Positions 24,287-34,006 of a DNA stretch of 43,370 bases are shown here, piece after piece (position 1 is the first letter of the stretch; each line of letters starts with the position of its first letter). Where the stretch lies: assembly GCF_030146175.1 (NCBI RefSeq), contig NZ_JASLCE010000057.1, forward strand, positions 1 through 43,370, in the 5' to 3' direction. A program made the translations under genes and the position numbers. The notes beneath the pieces are model-generated. The model saw only the letters and a program-made list of their open reading frames with translations. It searched no databases and had not been told where the DNA came from. The DNA comes from Flavobacterium sp. Its GTDB lineage: Bacteria > Bacteroidota > Bacteroidia > Flavobacteriales > Flavobacteriaceae.

Positions 24287-25795
24287 TTAGTTAGTTTCAT
24301 TCGCTGTTTCCCATTTGTCTACGGCTGTGGTTGCCAACGCATTTCCAAGAACGTTAGTCATGCTTCGCGCCATATCACAGAAATGGTCAATTGGTAATAT
24401 CAATGCAATCCCTTCGGGTGGAATACCAAACATGGCACAAGTCGCCACCACTACAATCAGTGATGCTCTCGGTACACCGGCTACTCCTTTACTGGTTAGC
24501 ATGAGCACCAGTAACATGGTTAATTGTTTTTCAATCGGCATATCAATTCCATATACCTGTGCGATAAAAATACTCGCGAAGGTCATATACATCATACTAC
24601 CGTCCAGATTAAACGAATAACCTAACGGTAAGGTAAACGACACAATACGTTTCTGGCATCCAAAGCGTTCCAATTCCTCAACCAGTTTTGGAAAAACCGC
24701 CTCACTACTGGTAGTTGAAAAGGCAATTAACAATGGGCTTTTGATGCGTCGCAACAACTCCCATAAACGTTTTCCTAAAATCACATAACCCACGGTGAGT
24801 AATACGACCCATAACAGGGCAATTCCGATACTAAAATCCAACAGGTATTTGGCATATAATCCGAAGATTTCAAAACCATAGCTTGCCACAGCGGCCGCAA
24901 CAGCACCGAATACACCCAATGGCGCCACCCACATAATATAGGTTACCATTTTCAGGATCACATGCGAAACAACATCCAGCATTTTAATGATTCCTTTGGC
25001 AGCCTCACCCAGAGAAGCCAGTGCAATTCCGAATAAAACCGAGAAGATTACAATCTGTAAAATCTCGTTGGTTGCCATCGCTTCAAAAATACTTTTCGGA
25101 ACCACGTGTTTTACGAATTCTTCCAGCGAAAACGATTGTGTTTTTTCCAATAATTCCCCGGCCGAAGAAGCATCTTCCATTTTAATTGGTGTTCCTTTAC
25201 CCGGTTCTAACCAGTTTACCAATACCATCCCTAATAATAAGGACATCAGAGATGCTGAAATAAACCAACCCATGGCTTTCGCTCCAACGCGTCCCACCAT
25301 TTTCATATCGCCCATTTTTGCAATTCCAACCACTAAGGTCGAAAACACCAATGGTGCGATGATCATTTGAACCAGACGAATAAAGATGGTTCCCAGTAAT
25401 TTTATTTTTTCGGAAAACGAATCGATATTATCAATAGACGTAACGGATTCATTAACCGATTTATGCGTTTTTTCAAGTTTTAAAGTTTCGTTGGTTTTTA
25501 ACACCTCTGGTACCACGTTTACTTTTTTACTGCTTGCCACCACGACCATAACGTCTGCCGGCAAGGTTTTATGAAGTTGGTTGTATTCCAGACTGTCTTT
25601 TATAACAAAAACTTTTTGATGGTGGGTTACCCCGTCATTGGTCTCAAATATCAGTTCATCGGCACCTTCTTTTGCAGGTGTATACCGGAGTGTATTTCCT
25701 TTTCCTAATGAATTGACCAAATACCCCAGGAAGACGCCCAGTACTAATGAGATGATAATTGCGATAAATAGTTTGTTGTTACTTTTCACGTGCAT
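24287..25795 (-). CDS. Dicarboxylate/amino acid:cation symporter (GltP/DctA family)
   Basis: The protein has 502 residues, longer than the usual 420-440. The transporter core is clear: LVQMIIAPLVFSTLVVGIAKMG, FSTTSSEAVFPKLVEEL (serine-rich re-entrant loop), YSFNLDGSMMYM (sodium/substrate site), ASLIVVVATCAMFGIPPEGIAL and CDMARSMTNVLGNALATT. It takes up glutamate, aspartate or dicarboxylates with cations. Between the first membrane helix (about residues 8-30) and the second, an extra stretch of about 90 residues with beta-like text (LIFETNDGVTHHQKVFVIK, DVMVVVASSKKVNVV) is predicted to face the periplasm. The exact substrate cannot be told from sequence. Confidence 0.93.
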   Translation of the reverse strand: MHVKSNNKLFIAIIISLVLGVFLGYLVNSLGKGNTLRYTPAKEGADELIFETNDGVTHHQKVFVIKDSLEYNQLHKTLPADVMVVVASSKKVNVVPEVLKTNETLKLEKTHKSVNESVTSIDNIDSFSEKIKLLGTIFIRLVQMIIAPLVFSTLVVGIAKMGDMKMVGRVGAKAMGWFISASLMSLLLGMVLVNWLEPGKGTPIKMEDASSAGELLEKTQSFSLEEFVKHVVPKSIFEAMATNEILQIVIFSVLFGIALASLGEAAKGIIKMLDVVSHVILKMVTYIMWVAPLGVFGAVAAAVASYGFEIFGLYAKYLLDFSIGIALLWVVLLTVGYVILGKRLWELLRRIKSPLLIAFSTTSSEAVFPKLVEELERFGCQKRIVSFTLPLGYSFNLDGSMMYMTFASIFIAQVYGIDMPIEKQLTMLLVLMLTSKGVAGVPRASLIVVVATCAMFGIPPEGIALILPIDHFCDMARSMTNVLGNALATTAVDKWETANETN

Positions 25796-26004
25796 TCAAT
25801 TTTAGTCCGTGAAAATAGGTATATTTTTCCAAACTGCCCGTTGCTATTTTCATAAAAAGCAATTTATCATCCGCTTCCGACCTCTTTTATCCGCTCCAAA
25901 TTAGCAAAATCACAAACAAATCATTTTACCCCTACAAAAAGTTAAGATTAAGATATGGTTCACTTATGATCATCTTTAACTGATTCAAACAAAAAATGTT
26001 AAAA

Positions 26005-26012
26005 TATATTTG
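26005..26012 (+). promoter_or_regulatory. -7 promoter element of the M12B-like protease gene
   Basis: TATATTTG is a full TAnnTTTG match, 36 bp before the chosen ATG at 26049. No convincing -33 box was seen. Confidence 0.4.
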
Positions 26013-26048
26013 TTATTCGAAAAATTTAACCTAAAAAACTCACAACCT

Positions 26049-29000
26049 ATGAAGTGCAAATTACTTTCACTTGCTTTATTGGCAATTACGAGTGTTTCCT
26101 TTGCCCAAAACGGGAACCCTTTCTGGAAAGTGTCTTCTAAAAAAAGTAGTATGACTACTTTCGAAAAAAGAGCACCACTTCCTGTTAAAAATCTTTTTGA
26201 CCTGAACCTTAACGGGCTCAAAACGGCACTTTTACAAGCACCGGACCGGTCGCTGACGTACGCCAAATCAAATGTCATCATTGCATTCCCGAATGCCGAT
26301 GGCGAACTGGAACGTTTCCGTATGACGGAAGCTTCGGTAATGGCTCCGGAACTTGCCGCCCGTTATCCCGAAATAAAATCGTATGTCGGACAAGGCGTTG
26401 ACGATCCATCAGCCATTATTCGTATCAGTGTTTCGCCATTGGGCGTACAGGCGATGCGAACAGCTGCCGACAAGCAGACGGTTTTTATCGAACCGTATTC
26501 GACCGATCTGGAAACCTATTCCGTTTTTAAACGTTCGGATAAAATAGCCGGTTTTACAAAATTTGAATGTGAAGTACTGGATCATGCCATTTCGAAAGTG
26601 GGCAATTCCGGTGAAGCACTTCGTCCGAATGCCGATGATAGCACACTACGTACCTATCGCCTGGCAATGTCGGTAACCGGCGAATATACCTCCTATCACG
26701 GCGGAACCAAAGCCTTGGCGCTGGCCGCAATTAACAACACCATGACACGTGTAAACGGCGTTTTCGAAATGGATTTCGGCGTTCGAATGGTGTTAATTGC
26801 CAATACCGATGCGGTGATTTATACCAGTGCCAGCACCGATCCATACGGAAGTACGGATGCCAATTATAACTCGGAATTACAATCGACTTTAACCAGTGTT
26901 ATTGGTGCGTCCAATTATGACGTCGGCCACCTGATGTCTGCTATCGGAAACAACGGAAATGCCGGATGTATCGGATGTGTTTGTAAATCGAATAAAGGCA
27001 GTGGCTTTACCACCAGTACCGTTCCGACGGGCGATAATTTCGACATCGACTTTGTAGCACACGAAATGGGTCACCAATTTGGAGCTAACCACACCTTTAC
27101 TTTTAGCAACGAAGGAACCGGTGTACAAACCGAACCGGGAAGTGGCACAACGATTATGGGTTATGCCGGTATTACCGGAGCCACCGATGTACAGGCACAT
27201 AGCGATCCGTTTTTCCATGCGGTGAGTATCCAACAGGTAACCAATTATATTAAGACCACAACTTGTCAGACCAATACGGCTACCGGAAATTCCGTTCCTA
27301 CAGCCAATGCCGGCGCCGATTATACCATTCCGAAAGGCACTCCTTTTATGCTAACCGGAACCGGAACCGATGCCAATGGCGACACATTGACCTATTGCTG
27401 GGAGCAAATGGATTCCGGAACGTCAACGACCACCTATCCGAGCGTAACCGCTACATCCGGACCTGCTTTTAAATCGTTTATACCAACCACATCCGGAGTG
27501 CGTTATTTTCCGCAAATGAGCACCGTTAAAACCGGAGCAACTTCCTGGAAATGGGAAGCTGTACCAAATGTAGCCCGATCGATGAATTTCCGTTTAACGG
27601 TTCGCGACAACCGAGCCGGAGGACCTGCCAATAATAGTGATGATATGGTTGTAACCGTAAACGCTACCGCAGGACCTTTTACCGTAAGCGCACCAAACAC
27701 AGCGGTATCATGGGCTGCCGGATCGGCGCAAACCGTAACCTGGAACGTAGCCGGAACAACTGCCAATGGCGTAAACGCAGCCAATGTGGATATTCTTTTA
27801 TCGACCGATGGCGGAAATACCTATCCGATTACCATTCTGGCCGGTACACCAAACGACGGAACACAATCGATTACCGTACCGAACAATCCGGGAACACAAA
27901 ACCGTATCATGGTTAAAGGTTCCAACCATATCTTCTTTGATATTTCAAACGTGAACTTTACCATCACCGGCGGAACCGGAGGCGACATACAGCCACCAAC
28001 CGCTCCGACGAGTTTAGCCGCTTCCGGAACGACGCAGACAACGACCAATTTATCCTGGACCGCATCGACCGATAACGTAGGTGTAACAGGTTATGATGTG
28101 TATCGTGGCACTACCTTATTAGGTACGGTAACAACAACTACTTATAATGTAACCGGATTAACGGCGAATACAACCTATACCTTTTCGATAAAAGCGAAAG
28201 ATGCTGCCGGCAATATTTCGGCCGAAAGTAATATTGTTTCCGTAACGACCTTACCAGCGACGGCGAGCTATTGTACGTCCAAAGGGAACAGCGTAGCCGA
28301 TGAATATATCGGACGTGTTCAGTTGGGCACAATTAACAATGCGTCTACCGGCGGAACCGGATATACTGATTTCACCAGTATTTCTACCAACCTGACCAAA
28401 GGCAGCGCCTATACGATCACGGTAACGCCAACCTGGACCGGAAGTACCTATTCTGAAGGTTTTGCCGTTTGGATTGATTATAATGGTGATAAAGATTTTG
28501 ACGATGCCGGTGAGTTAGTATGGAGCCGCGCGGCTGCCACAACAACTCCGGCTACCGGAACCTTTACCGTACCCGCTACTGCAATCACAGGCGCAACAAG
28601 AATGCGTGTTTCGATGAAATACAACGGGGTTCCAACAGCCTGTGAAGCGTTCTCCTATGGTGAAGTGGAAGATTATACCGTAAACCTTCAAACCGGTGGA
28701 ATAACTCCGGTTACCTATTGCACTTCTAAAGGAAACAGTGTCGCAGACGAATATATCGGACGCGTTCAGTTGGGCACAATCAACAATACCTCTACAGGCG
28801 GAACCGGTTATTCCGATTATACCAGTATTAGCACCAATCTGGTAAAAGGTGTTGCTAATACGATTACCGTAACACCAACCTGGACCGGAACGGCTTATTC
28901 TGAAGGTTTTGCTGTTTGGATTGATTACAATCAGAATGGCGATTTTACCGACAGTGGCGAACTGGTATGGAGCAGAGCGGCATCAACCGCTACTCCGGCA

Positions 29001-29402
29001 TCAGGTTCCTTTACGGTACCGGCTACAGCTCTGAATGGCGCAACAAGAATGCGCGTTTCGATGAAATACAACGGGGTTCCAACTTCCTGTGAGGCGTTCT
29101 CCTATGGTGAAGTGGAAGATTATACCGTAAACATCACGACTTCGGCTAAAGAAAACTATGTTGGCAGAGACACTACAGTGACCGATATACAGCTATATCC
29201 GAATCCGGCCAGTGACATCCTAAACATTACCAATGTATCCGAAAAGGCAACTTTCAGAATCTTTAACCTGTTAGGCCAGGAGGTTCTTAACGGTTCCGTC
29301 CGCAACAACAACATTGCGATAAGTACCATCGCTACCGGAAATTATATTCTTGAGATCCAAGATAACGACACGGTTAGCAGCAAACGTTTTATCAAACAAT
29401 AA
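26049..29402 (+). CDS. Secreted reprolysin-like (M12B) metalloprotease with FN3, two GEVED domains and T9SS sorting signal
   Basis: The ATG at 26049 starts a clear signal peptide ([17 protein letters not shown]); the frame start at 26010 is rejected. The protein has 1117 residues. Domain order: propeptide-like region (20-190), metalloprotease domain with the zinc motif [11 protein letters not shown] (His338, Glu339, His342, His348), an Ig/PKD-like region (about 420-535, [18 protein letters not shown]), a second beta domain (about 550-640), a fibronectin type III domain (about 650-735), two GEVED domains (about 741-885 and 890-1032, each ending [12 protein letters not shown]) and a T9SS type A tail (from about 1045, [14 protein letters not shown] ... 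GNYILEI). It is expected to be exported by the type IX system and left at the surface or released. It should degrade proteins for nutrition or host interaction. Confidence 0.94.
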   Translation: MKCKLLSLALLAITSVSFAQNGNPFWKVSSKKSSMTTFEKRAPLPVKNLFDLNLNGLKTALLQAPDRSLTYAKSNVIIAFPNADGELERFRMTEASVMAPELAARYPEIKSYVGQGVDDPSAIIRISVSPLGVQAMRTAADKQTVFIEPYSTDLETYSVFKRSDKIAGFTKFECEVLDHAISKVGNSGEALRPNADDSTLRTYRLAMSVTGEYTSYHGGTKALALAAINNTMTRVNGVFEMDFGVRMVLIANTDAVIYTSASTDPYGSTDANYNSELQSTLTSVIGASNYDVGHLMSAIGNNGNAGCIGCVCKSNKGSGFTTSTVPTGDNFDIDFVAHEMGHQFGANHTFTFSNEGTGVQTEPGSGTTIMGYAGITGATDVQAHSDPFFHAVSIQQVTNYIKTTTCQTNTATGNSVPTANAGADYTIPKGTPFMLTGTGTDANGDTLTYCWEQMDSGTSTTTYPSVTATSGPAFKSFIPTTSGVRYFPQMSTVKTGATSWKWEAVPNVARSMNFRLTVRDNRAGGPANNSDDMVVTVNATAGPFTVSAPNTAVSWAAGSAQTVTWNVAGTTANGVNAANVDILLSTDGGNTYPITILAGTPNDGTQSITVPNNPGTQNRIMVKGSNHIFFDISNVNFTITGGTGGDIQPPTAPTSLAASGTTQTTTNLSWTASTDNVGVTGYDVYRGTTLLGTVTTTTYNVTGLTANTTYTFSIKAKDAAGNISAESNIVSVTTLPATASYCTSKGNSVADEYIGRVQLGTINNASTGGTGYTDFTSISTNLTKGSAYTITVTPTWTGSTYSEGFAVWIDYNGDKDFDDAGELVWSRAAATTTPATGTFTVPATAITGATRMRVSMKYNGVPTACEAFSYGEVEDYTVNLQTGGITPVTYCTSKGNSVADEYIGRVQLGTINNTSTGGTGYSDYTSISTNLVKGVANTITVTPTWTGTAYSEGFAVWIDYNQNGDFTDSGELVWSRAASTATPASGSFTVPATALNGATRMRVSMKYNGVPTSCEAFSYGEVEDYTVNITTSAKENYVGRDTTVTDIQLYPNPASDILNITNVSEKATFRIFNLLGQEVLNGSVRNNNIAISTIATGNYILEIQDNDTVSSKRFIKQ
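28269..29136 (+). repeat. Tandem duplication encoding two GEVED domains
   Basis: Two stretches, starting at 28269 and 28716, repeat with a period of 447 bp (149 codons) inside the protease gene. Long identical pieces remain, for example gcgttctcctatggtgaag and atgaaatacaacggggttcc in both. This indicates a fairly recent duplication or ongoing gene conversion of the domain. Confidence 0.85.
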
Positions 29403-29433
29403 TCGTTTTTGCTATCCCTTAATTAATCCTTCT

Positions 29434-29462
29434 AAAGCGGCCTCTTCATAGGGTCGCTTTTT
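29434..29462 (+). terminator. Terminator after the M12B-like protease gene
   Basis: AAAGCGGCC (29434-29442) pairs with GGTCGCTTT (29452-29460) with one G-U pair, then TT. It is moderate in strength. Confidence 0.65.
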
Positions 29463-29537
29463 ACTTTACAGTCGGAACGGTCTAATCTCAATAAAATGCT
29501 TACTTTTAAGCTTTCTTTTTTTAAAATTAATTCACGA

Positions 29538-31439
29538 ATGAAAAAACTACTTATTTTAACCCTGGGTATGATGGGACTGACAAGCACAGCACAAGAAACC
29601 CTGAATCCGGATATTCTCTGGAAACTGGGACGTCTTTCCCCTATCGGGATTTCAAAAGACGGGAAGAATATTGTTTACAAAGTAGCCACACCTTCCATTG
29701 ACGAAAACAAACTGAATTCTAAATACTACATCCTTCCGGTGAATGGTGGTATTCCTACCGAGGTTCCGGATGTGAAAAATCTGGTGGCCGATAAAAATGT
29801 TTCGCCCGATGGAAAATACATCGTATCGCACAAAGAGGTAAAAGTAGCCAAAGTCCTTGGAAAAGATTTTTATCCGGAATTGAAAAAATCGGAAGCACAA
29901 ATTTACGACGGACTGGATTACCGTCATTGGGATACCTGGAATGACGGAAGTCATAACCACGTTTTTTATGCCGAAAACACCGATAAAGCTCGCGCTATCG
30001 ACATTATGAAAGACGAGCCGTTCGACGCTCCGCAAAAACCTTTCGGTGGAGACGAGGATTATATCTGGTCGCACGATGGTTCCAAGATTATTTATGTAAG
30101 CAAAAAGAAAGCCGGTACCGCATATGCCATCAGTACGAATACCGATTTGTACGAATATGACATCGCAACCAAAACGACTCGCAACCTAACGGAAAACAAT
30201 CCGGGATATGATACGCATCCAACTTTATCACCTATGGGTGACCTAAGCTGGTTGCAAATGAAACGCGACGGATATGAGGCCGACAAAAACGACATCATCG
30301 TTCGTCATAAAGGAATCGATATTAATTTAACCGCAGCATGGGATGGAACCGTAGATGGTTTTAAATGGAGTGCCGATGGTAAAAAAGTATATTTTATTGC
30401 CGCTGTAGACGGAACACGTCAGTTATTTGAAGTAAACTTTCCGGGTCTGACCAAAATTGCCGTACGCGTTACTCAAATTACCAATGGCGATTTTGACGTT
30501 ACCGAATTGATTGGTTTCAATGGGAATACGGCTATTGTAACCCGTACTGACATGAATCATGCACCGGAAATCTATGCGTATGATCTTAAGAAAAAAAGCT
30601 GGAAGCAATTAACGACTGTAAACAACGATAGTTACGGCAAACTGACTTTAAGTAAAACCGAAAGACGGTATGTAACCACTACCGACGGTAAAAAAATGTT
30701 GGTTTGGGTGATCCTTCCTCCAAATTTCGACAAAAACAAAAAATACCCTACCTTATTATATTGTCAGGGTGGACCACAGTCGGCTTTAACGCAAAGTTAT
30801 TCCTTCCGTTGGAATTTCTCACTAATGGCTTCTCAGGGTTATATTATCGTAGCACCAAACCGTCGCGGTATGCCGGGTCATGGGGTACAATGGAACGAGG
30901 CCATCAGTAAAGACTGGGGCGGACAAGTAATGGACGATTACCTATCGGCTATTGATGATGTTGCTAAAGAATCCTATGTAGATAAAACCCGATTGGGTGC
31001 TGTTGGTGCCAGCTATGGCGGATACTCGGTATTTTACCTGGCCGGAATTCACAAAAACCGTTTCAAAACGTTTATCTCCCACTGTGGTGTCTACAATCTT
31101 GAAAGTATGTACGGAACTACCGAGGAAGTATTCTTTAACAACTGGGATCACGGTGGTGCGTATTGGGAAACCAATAATCCTGTCGCTCAGAAAGCCTACA
31201 ATCAATTCAATCCTATAAAACTGATCAACAACTGGAATACACCTATCCTGATTATTCAGGGCGGAAAAGACTACCGCGTTCCAATCGGACAAGGGCAGGA
31301 AGCTTTCCAGGCAGCACAGCTAAAAGGGATCAAAAGCCGTTTTATGTTATTCCCGGAAGAAAATCACTGGGTTACCAAACCACAAAACGCGCTGGTATGG
31401 CAACGTGAATTTTTTAAATGGTTAAACGAAACCTTATAA
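29538..31439 (+). CDS. S9 family serine peptidase (dipeptidyl/acyl-peptidase type), exported
   Basis: The ATG at 29538 starts a signal peptide (MKKLLILTLGMMGLTSTAQ) and gives 633 residues; the ATG at 29496 adds 14 odd residues. The N-terminal part is a WD/propeller-like region with repeated strand text (SPDGKYIVSHKEV, WSHDGSKIIYVSKK, WSADGKKVYFIAA). The C-terminal S9 hydrolase domain carries Ser492 in VGASYGGYS, Asp578 in QGGKDYRVPIGQ and His610 in EENHWV, the full triad. The mix of propeller and GxSYGG points to the DPP IV/acylaminoacyl-peptidase group rather than prolyl oligopeptidase. It should trim peptides in the periplasm. A strong terminator follows. Confidence 0.93.
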   Translation: MKKLLILTLGMMGLTSTAQETLNPDILWKLGRLSPIGISKDGKNIVYKVATPSIDENKLNSKYYILPVNGGIPTEVPDVKNLVADKNVSPDGKYIVSHKEVKVAKVLGKDFYPELKKSEAQIYDGLDYRHWDTWNDGSHNHVFYAENTDKARAIDIMKDEPFDAPQKPFGGDEDYIWSHDGSKIIYVSKKKAGTAYAISTNTDLYEYDIATKTTRNLTENNPGYDTHPTLSPMGDLSWLQMKRDGYEADKNDIIVRHKGIDINLTAAWDGTVDGFKWSADGKKVYFIAAVDGTRQLFEVNFPGLTKIAVRVTQITNGDFDVTELIGFNGNTAIVTRTDMNHAPEIYAYDLKKKSWKQLTTVNNDSYGKLTLSKTERRYVTTTDGKKMLVWVILPPNFDKNKKYPTLLYCQGGPQSALTQSYSFRWNFSLMASQGYIIVAPNRRGMPGHGVQWNEAISKDWGGQVMDDYLSAIDDVAKESYVDKTRLGAVGASYGGYSVFYLAGIHKNRFKTFISHCGVYNLESMYGTTEEVFFNNWDHGGAYWETNNPVAQKAYNQFNPIKLINNWNTPILIIQGGKDYRVPIGQGQEAFQAAQLKGIKSRFMLFPEENHWVTKPQNALVWQREFFKWLNETL

Positions 31440-31445
31440 TAACAG

Positions 31446-31473
31446 AAAACCGGAGCACTGCTCCGGTTTTTTT
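31446..31473 (+). terminator. Terminator after the S9 peptidase gene
   Basis: AAAACCGGAGC (31446-31456) pairs with GCTCCGGTTTT (31460-31470) around ACT, followed by more T. Confidence 0.92.
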
Positions 31474-31772
31474 ATACCACAAAATCCCAACCGGGCTATC
31501 CAGATCCATAAGGGTTGTCCTTTTGTATTTTCTACAGAAAAAGCTCATTCACAATAAATTGTATATTACAATCATACATAGTACTTTCTCAAAAATACTA
31601 CATTTGATATTTTTTTATATATTTACATCATAATGATCCGTCACTATTCCTGACCGGAACATTATCTCATTTACCTCCCCTTTTTTTACCGGCATGATCC
31701 CCCACCGGAATATTGTTTTGCTCCAAAGGCATTTAAAACATTATATCTAAATACTAACTTAATATTTATGTC
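31474..31772. other. AT-rich intergenic stretch with no supported gene
   Basis: Together with the terminator, about 330 bases lie between two genes. A TACATTTG (-7-like) occurs at 31599-31606 but 166 bp from the next start. The text ACCGGAAcATT / ACCGGAATATTG occurs twice, near 31656 and 31702. Nothing else stands out. Confidence 0.5.
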
Positions 31773-32480
31773 ATGCGATCATGTTCTGAATCCATTTATT
31801 TTATTAAAGTTACAAATGCAGAAAAGCTGCTTACTTTATTAAAAGATAATAGTCCCTATCTGCCTGCAAATTGTAAGTCGGTAATTTCTGAACTAGAAAT
31901 GACCATTTCCATTATTAAAACGCAGAATGCGACTATCCATCAAAAAAAACAACTGTATTCCGATGCGGTGGAGAATCTGAAACGAATCTTTATTAAAAGA
32001 GACGATGCCATCCGCAAACGCCTGTCTTGTATCGGAGCTTTTATTAAAGAGCATTTTGGAAAAACCTCTCAGGAAGCACTTCTGATTTCGGATTTTATAT
32101 CCCAGATACGAGGCGCCAACAGGATTCACAATGTTGGCAATAGCAGTATTGAAAATAATATCAACCAAGCCTACCTCTCTTATATCACGCAGATTCAGTT
32201 GTTTTCGTCCGTGATTACGTTACTTGAAGATCTTAAAAACGCGTACACCGTCCTGGACAAAACCTTATCTATTTTGGCATTAAAAGCGATAAAGAAAGAA
32301 GCCATCGAGGCCAATGATACCGTAATCACGACCTATTCTGAATACCTACTGCTAAAAAACAACCGGGCAAAAGCCTGTACCCGATTATCCGAACTCACTC
32401 AGGAAATCAAATCTTTGGTTAAAGCGACTTCTACTATCCGGAAAACTGAATTCCGGCTTATTAAGAATCTAAAAATATAA
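31773..32480 (+). CDS. Orphan helical/coiled-coil hypothetical protein
   Basis: The protein has 235 residues with no signal peptide, no membrane segment and no motif that I recognise. It is almost entirely helical: KLLTLLKDNSPYL, SVISELEMTISIIKTQNATIHQKKQ (kept short here), ITLLEDLKNAYTVLDKTLSILALKAIKK and RLSELTQEIKSLVKA. Several stretches show the heptad spacing of coiled coils. It contains few conserved-looking Gly/Pro/Trp positions. It stands alone between two terminated units and is lower in GC than its protease neighbours, so it may be an acquired or lineage-specific gene. I cannot assign a function. Confidence 0.65.
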   Translation: MRSCSESIYFIKVTNAEKLLTLLKDNSPYLPANCKSVISELEMTISIIKTQNATIHQKKQLYSDAVENLKRIFIKRDDAIRKRLSCIGAFIKEHFGKTSQEALLISDFISQIRGANRIHNVGNSSIENNINQAYLSYITQIQLFSSVITLLEDLKNAYTVLDKTLSILALKAIKKEAIEANDTVITTYSEYLLLKNNRAKACTRLSELTQEIKSLVKATSTIRKTEFRLIKNLKI

Positions 32481-32616
32481 GCCATTCCAACCTCCCCCTT
32501 TTTTATTCCCTATCCTTTTTTAATTGATTGATCCTTCAATTTCCCCTGTCAATAAATTCGTCCCGTAAGAAAATCCTTTTCACTAAGGTTACCAAAAACA
32601 TAAATATGTGTTAAAA

Positions 32617-32649
32617 TTTGGTTTCCCGTGTAACAACATCCTAATTTCG
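32617..32649 (+). promoter_or_regulatory. Probable promoter of the C1 peptidase gene
   Basis: TTTG at 32617-32620 and TAATTTCG at 32642-32649 are 21 bp apart, matching the -33/-7 layout with one mismatch. The leader would be about 28 bases. Confidence 0.5.
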
Positions 32650-32683
32650 GACTCAAATTAATTGAAATCAAAAAAATTAAATT

Positions 32684-33880
32684 ATGTACAATTTTTCTAT
32701 TAAACCAGTTGTAATGGCTTCGGCTTTACTAATGGGTTTAAGTTCCGGATTCGCACAGGACAACTTAGTAAATGCGTTAAAGAATAATGCGAGTTCAAAC
32801 AGTAAAGAATCATTCAAATTTACCGATGTTATTAACCTGGAAAATACATCTATCAAAAACCAGGGTTCATCCGGAACCTGTTGGAGTTATTCGGCCAACT
32901 CGTTTATCGAGTCGGAAATGATCCGTATGGGAAAACAGCCGGTTGAATTATCTCAGATTTTCTCTGCCCGTAACGCTTATGTAGAAAAAGGAAAAATGTA
33001 TGTTCGCATGCATGGTGCCGTTACTTTAGGCGATGGTGGTGCTTTCCATGATGTAATGAATATGTACCGTAAATATGGTGCTGTTCCGCAAACCGTTTAT
33101 ACCGGATTAAACTACGGAACCGACAAAAATAAATTTGCCGAAATGAGTGGTGTGATGGAAGGTGTATTGGCAGCTGTAGTTAAAAATCCAAATGGAGAGT
33201 TAACACCAAACTGGGAAAAAGCCTATACTGCTGTTATTGACGCTTACTTAGGTCAGGTTCCGACTTCTTTCGACTATAAAGGAAAAAAATATACGCCGCA
33301 ATCTTTTGCTAAAGAGGTAGTGGGTATTAACCCGGACGATTATGTGGAAATTTCTTCCCTACAGGAATATCCTTACTATTCTAAATTCACCTTATTAGTA
33401 CCGGATAACTGGGCTTTCGATCAGGTATATAACGTAAAAATGGATGAGTTAACAGAAATCATCGACAATGCGGTGAAAAAAGGATATACAGTAGCGTGGG
33501 CTGGTGACGTTAGTGAAAAAGGATTCAGCTGGAAAAATGGTGTAGCCTTTATTCCTGAGAAAAACTTTGCCGATATGACTCCGGAAGAAAAAGCGGATAT
33601 GTTTAACGGTCCGAAACCGGAAATGAAAATCACAGAAGAATTACGTCAGAAAGCATTTGACAATTATACAACTACCGATGATCACGGAATGCACATCGTG
33701 GGAATTTCTAAAGATCAGAACGGTAAAGAATACTATATCGTGAAAAACTCATGGGGTCTTTCCAACGATTACAAAGGGTATTTGTATATGACGAAAGATT
33801 TCGTAAAATACAAAACTACCGATATCATGGTTCATAAAGGAGCGATTCCATCGGCCATTGCTAAAAAGCTAAAATTATAA
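32684..33880 (+). CDS. C1-family peptidase (bleomycin hydrolase / PepC-like) with signal peptide
   Basis: The protein has 398 residues. Residues 1-25 (VVMASALLMGLSSGFAQ) form a signal peptide, so the enzyme is probably periplasmic, whereas classical PepC is cytoplasmic. The papain-type triad is complete: Cys66 in NQGSSGTCWSYS, His334 in DDHGMHIVG and Asn355 in VKNSWG. The text ELSQIFSARNAYVEK and GGAFHDVMNMYRKYGAVP is typical of the bleomycin hydrolase group. It is expected to act as an aminopeptidase on short peptides. It has its own promoter and terminator. Confidence 0.93.
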   Translation: MYNFSIKPVVMASALLMGLSSGFAQDNLVNALKNNASSNSKESFKFTDVINLENTSIKNQGSSGTCWSYSANSFIESEMIRMGKQPVELSQIFSARNAYVEKGKMYVRMHGAVTLGDGGAFHDVMNMYRKYGAVPQTVYTGLNYGTDKNKFAEMSGVMEGVLAAVVKNPNGELTPNWEKAYTAVIDAYLGQVPTSFDYKGKKYTPQSFAKEVVGINPDDYVEISSLQEYPYYSKFTLLVPDNWAFDQVYNVKMDELTEIIDNAVKKGYTVAWAGDVSEKGFSWKNGVAFIPEKNFADMTPEEKADMFNGPKPEMKITEELRQKAFDNYTTTDDHGMHIVGISKDQNGKEYYIVKNSWGLSNDYKGYLYMTKDFVKYKTTDIMVHKGAIPSAIAKKLKL

Positions 33881-33925
33881 TATACCTCACTTACCTTACT
33901 ATCATCAATCAAAATCAAAATCAAG

Positions 33926-33953
33926 TCCCGAAGCCATCGCTTCGGGATTTTTT
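33926..33953 (+). terminator. Terminator after the C1 peptidase gene
   Basis: TCCCGAAGC (33926-33934) pairs with GCTTCGGGA (33939-33947) around CATC, then seven T residues or more. Confidence 0.92.
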
Positions 33954-34006
33954 TATGGCATACTATTTATATGAAAATACAGTTATATTTATAAAAACGA
34001 ATTGCC

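Noticed and set aside
31670..32505. Similar ACCTCCCC(C)TTTTTT text on both sides of the orphan gene, possible insertion repeats
   Set aside because: The match is a low-complexity C/T run of about 14 bases that differs in its C and T counts; no target duplication or transposase is near.
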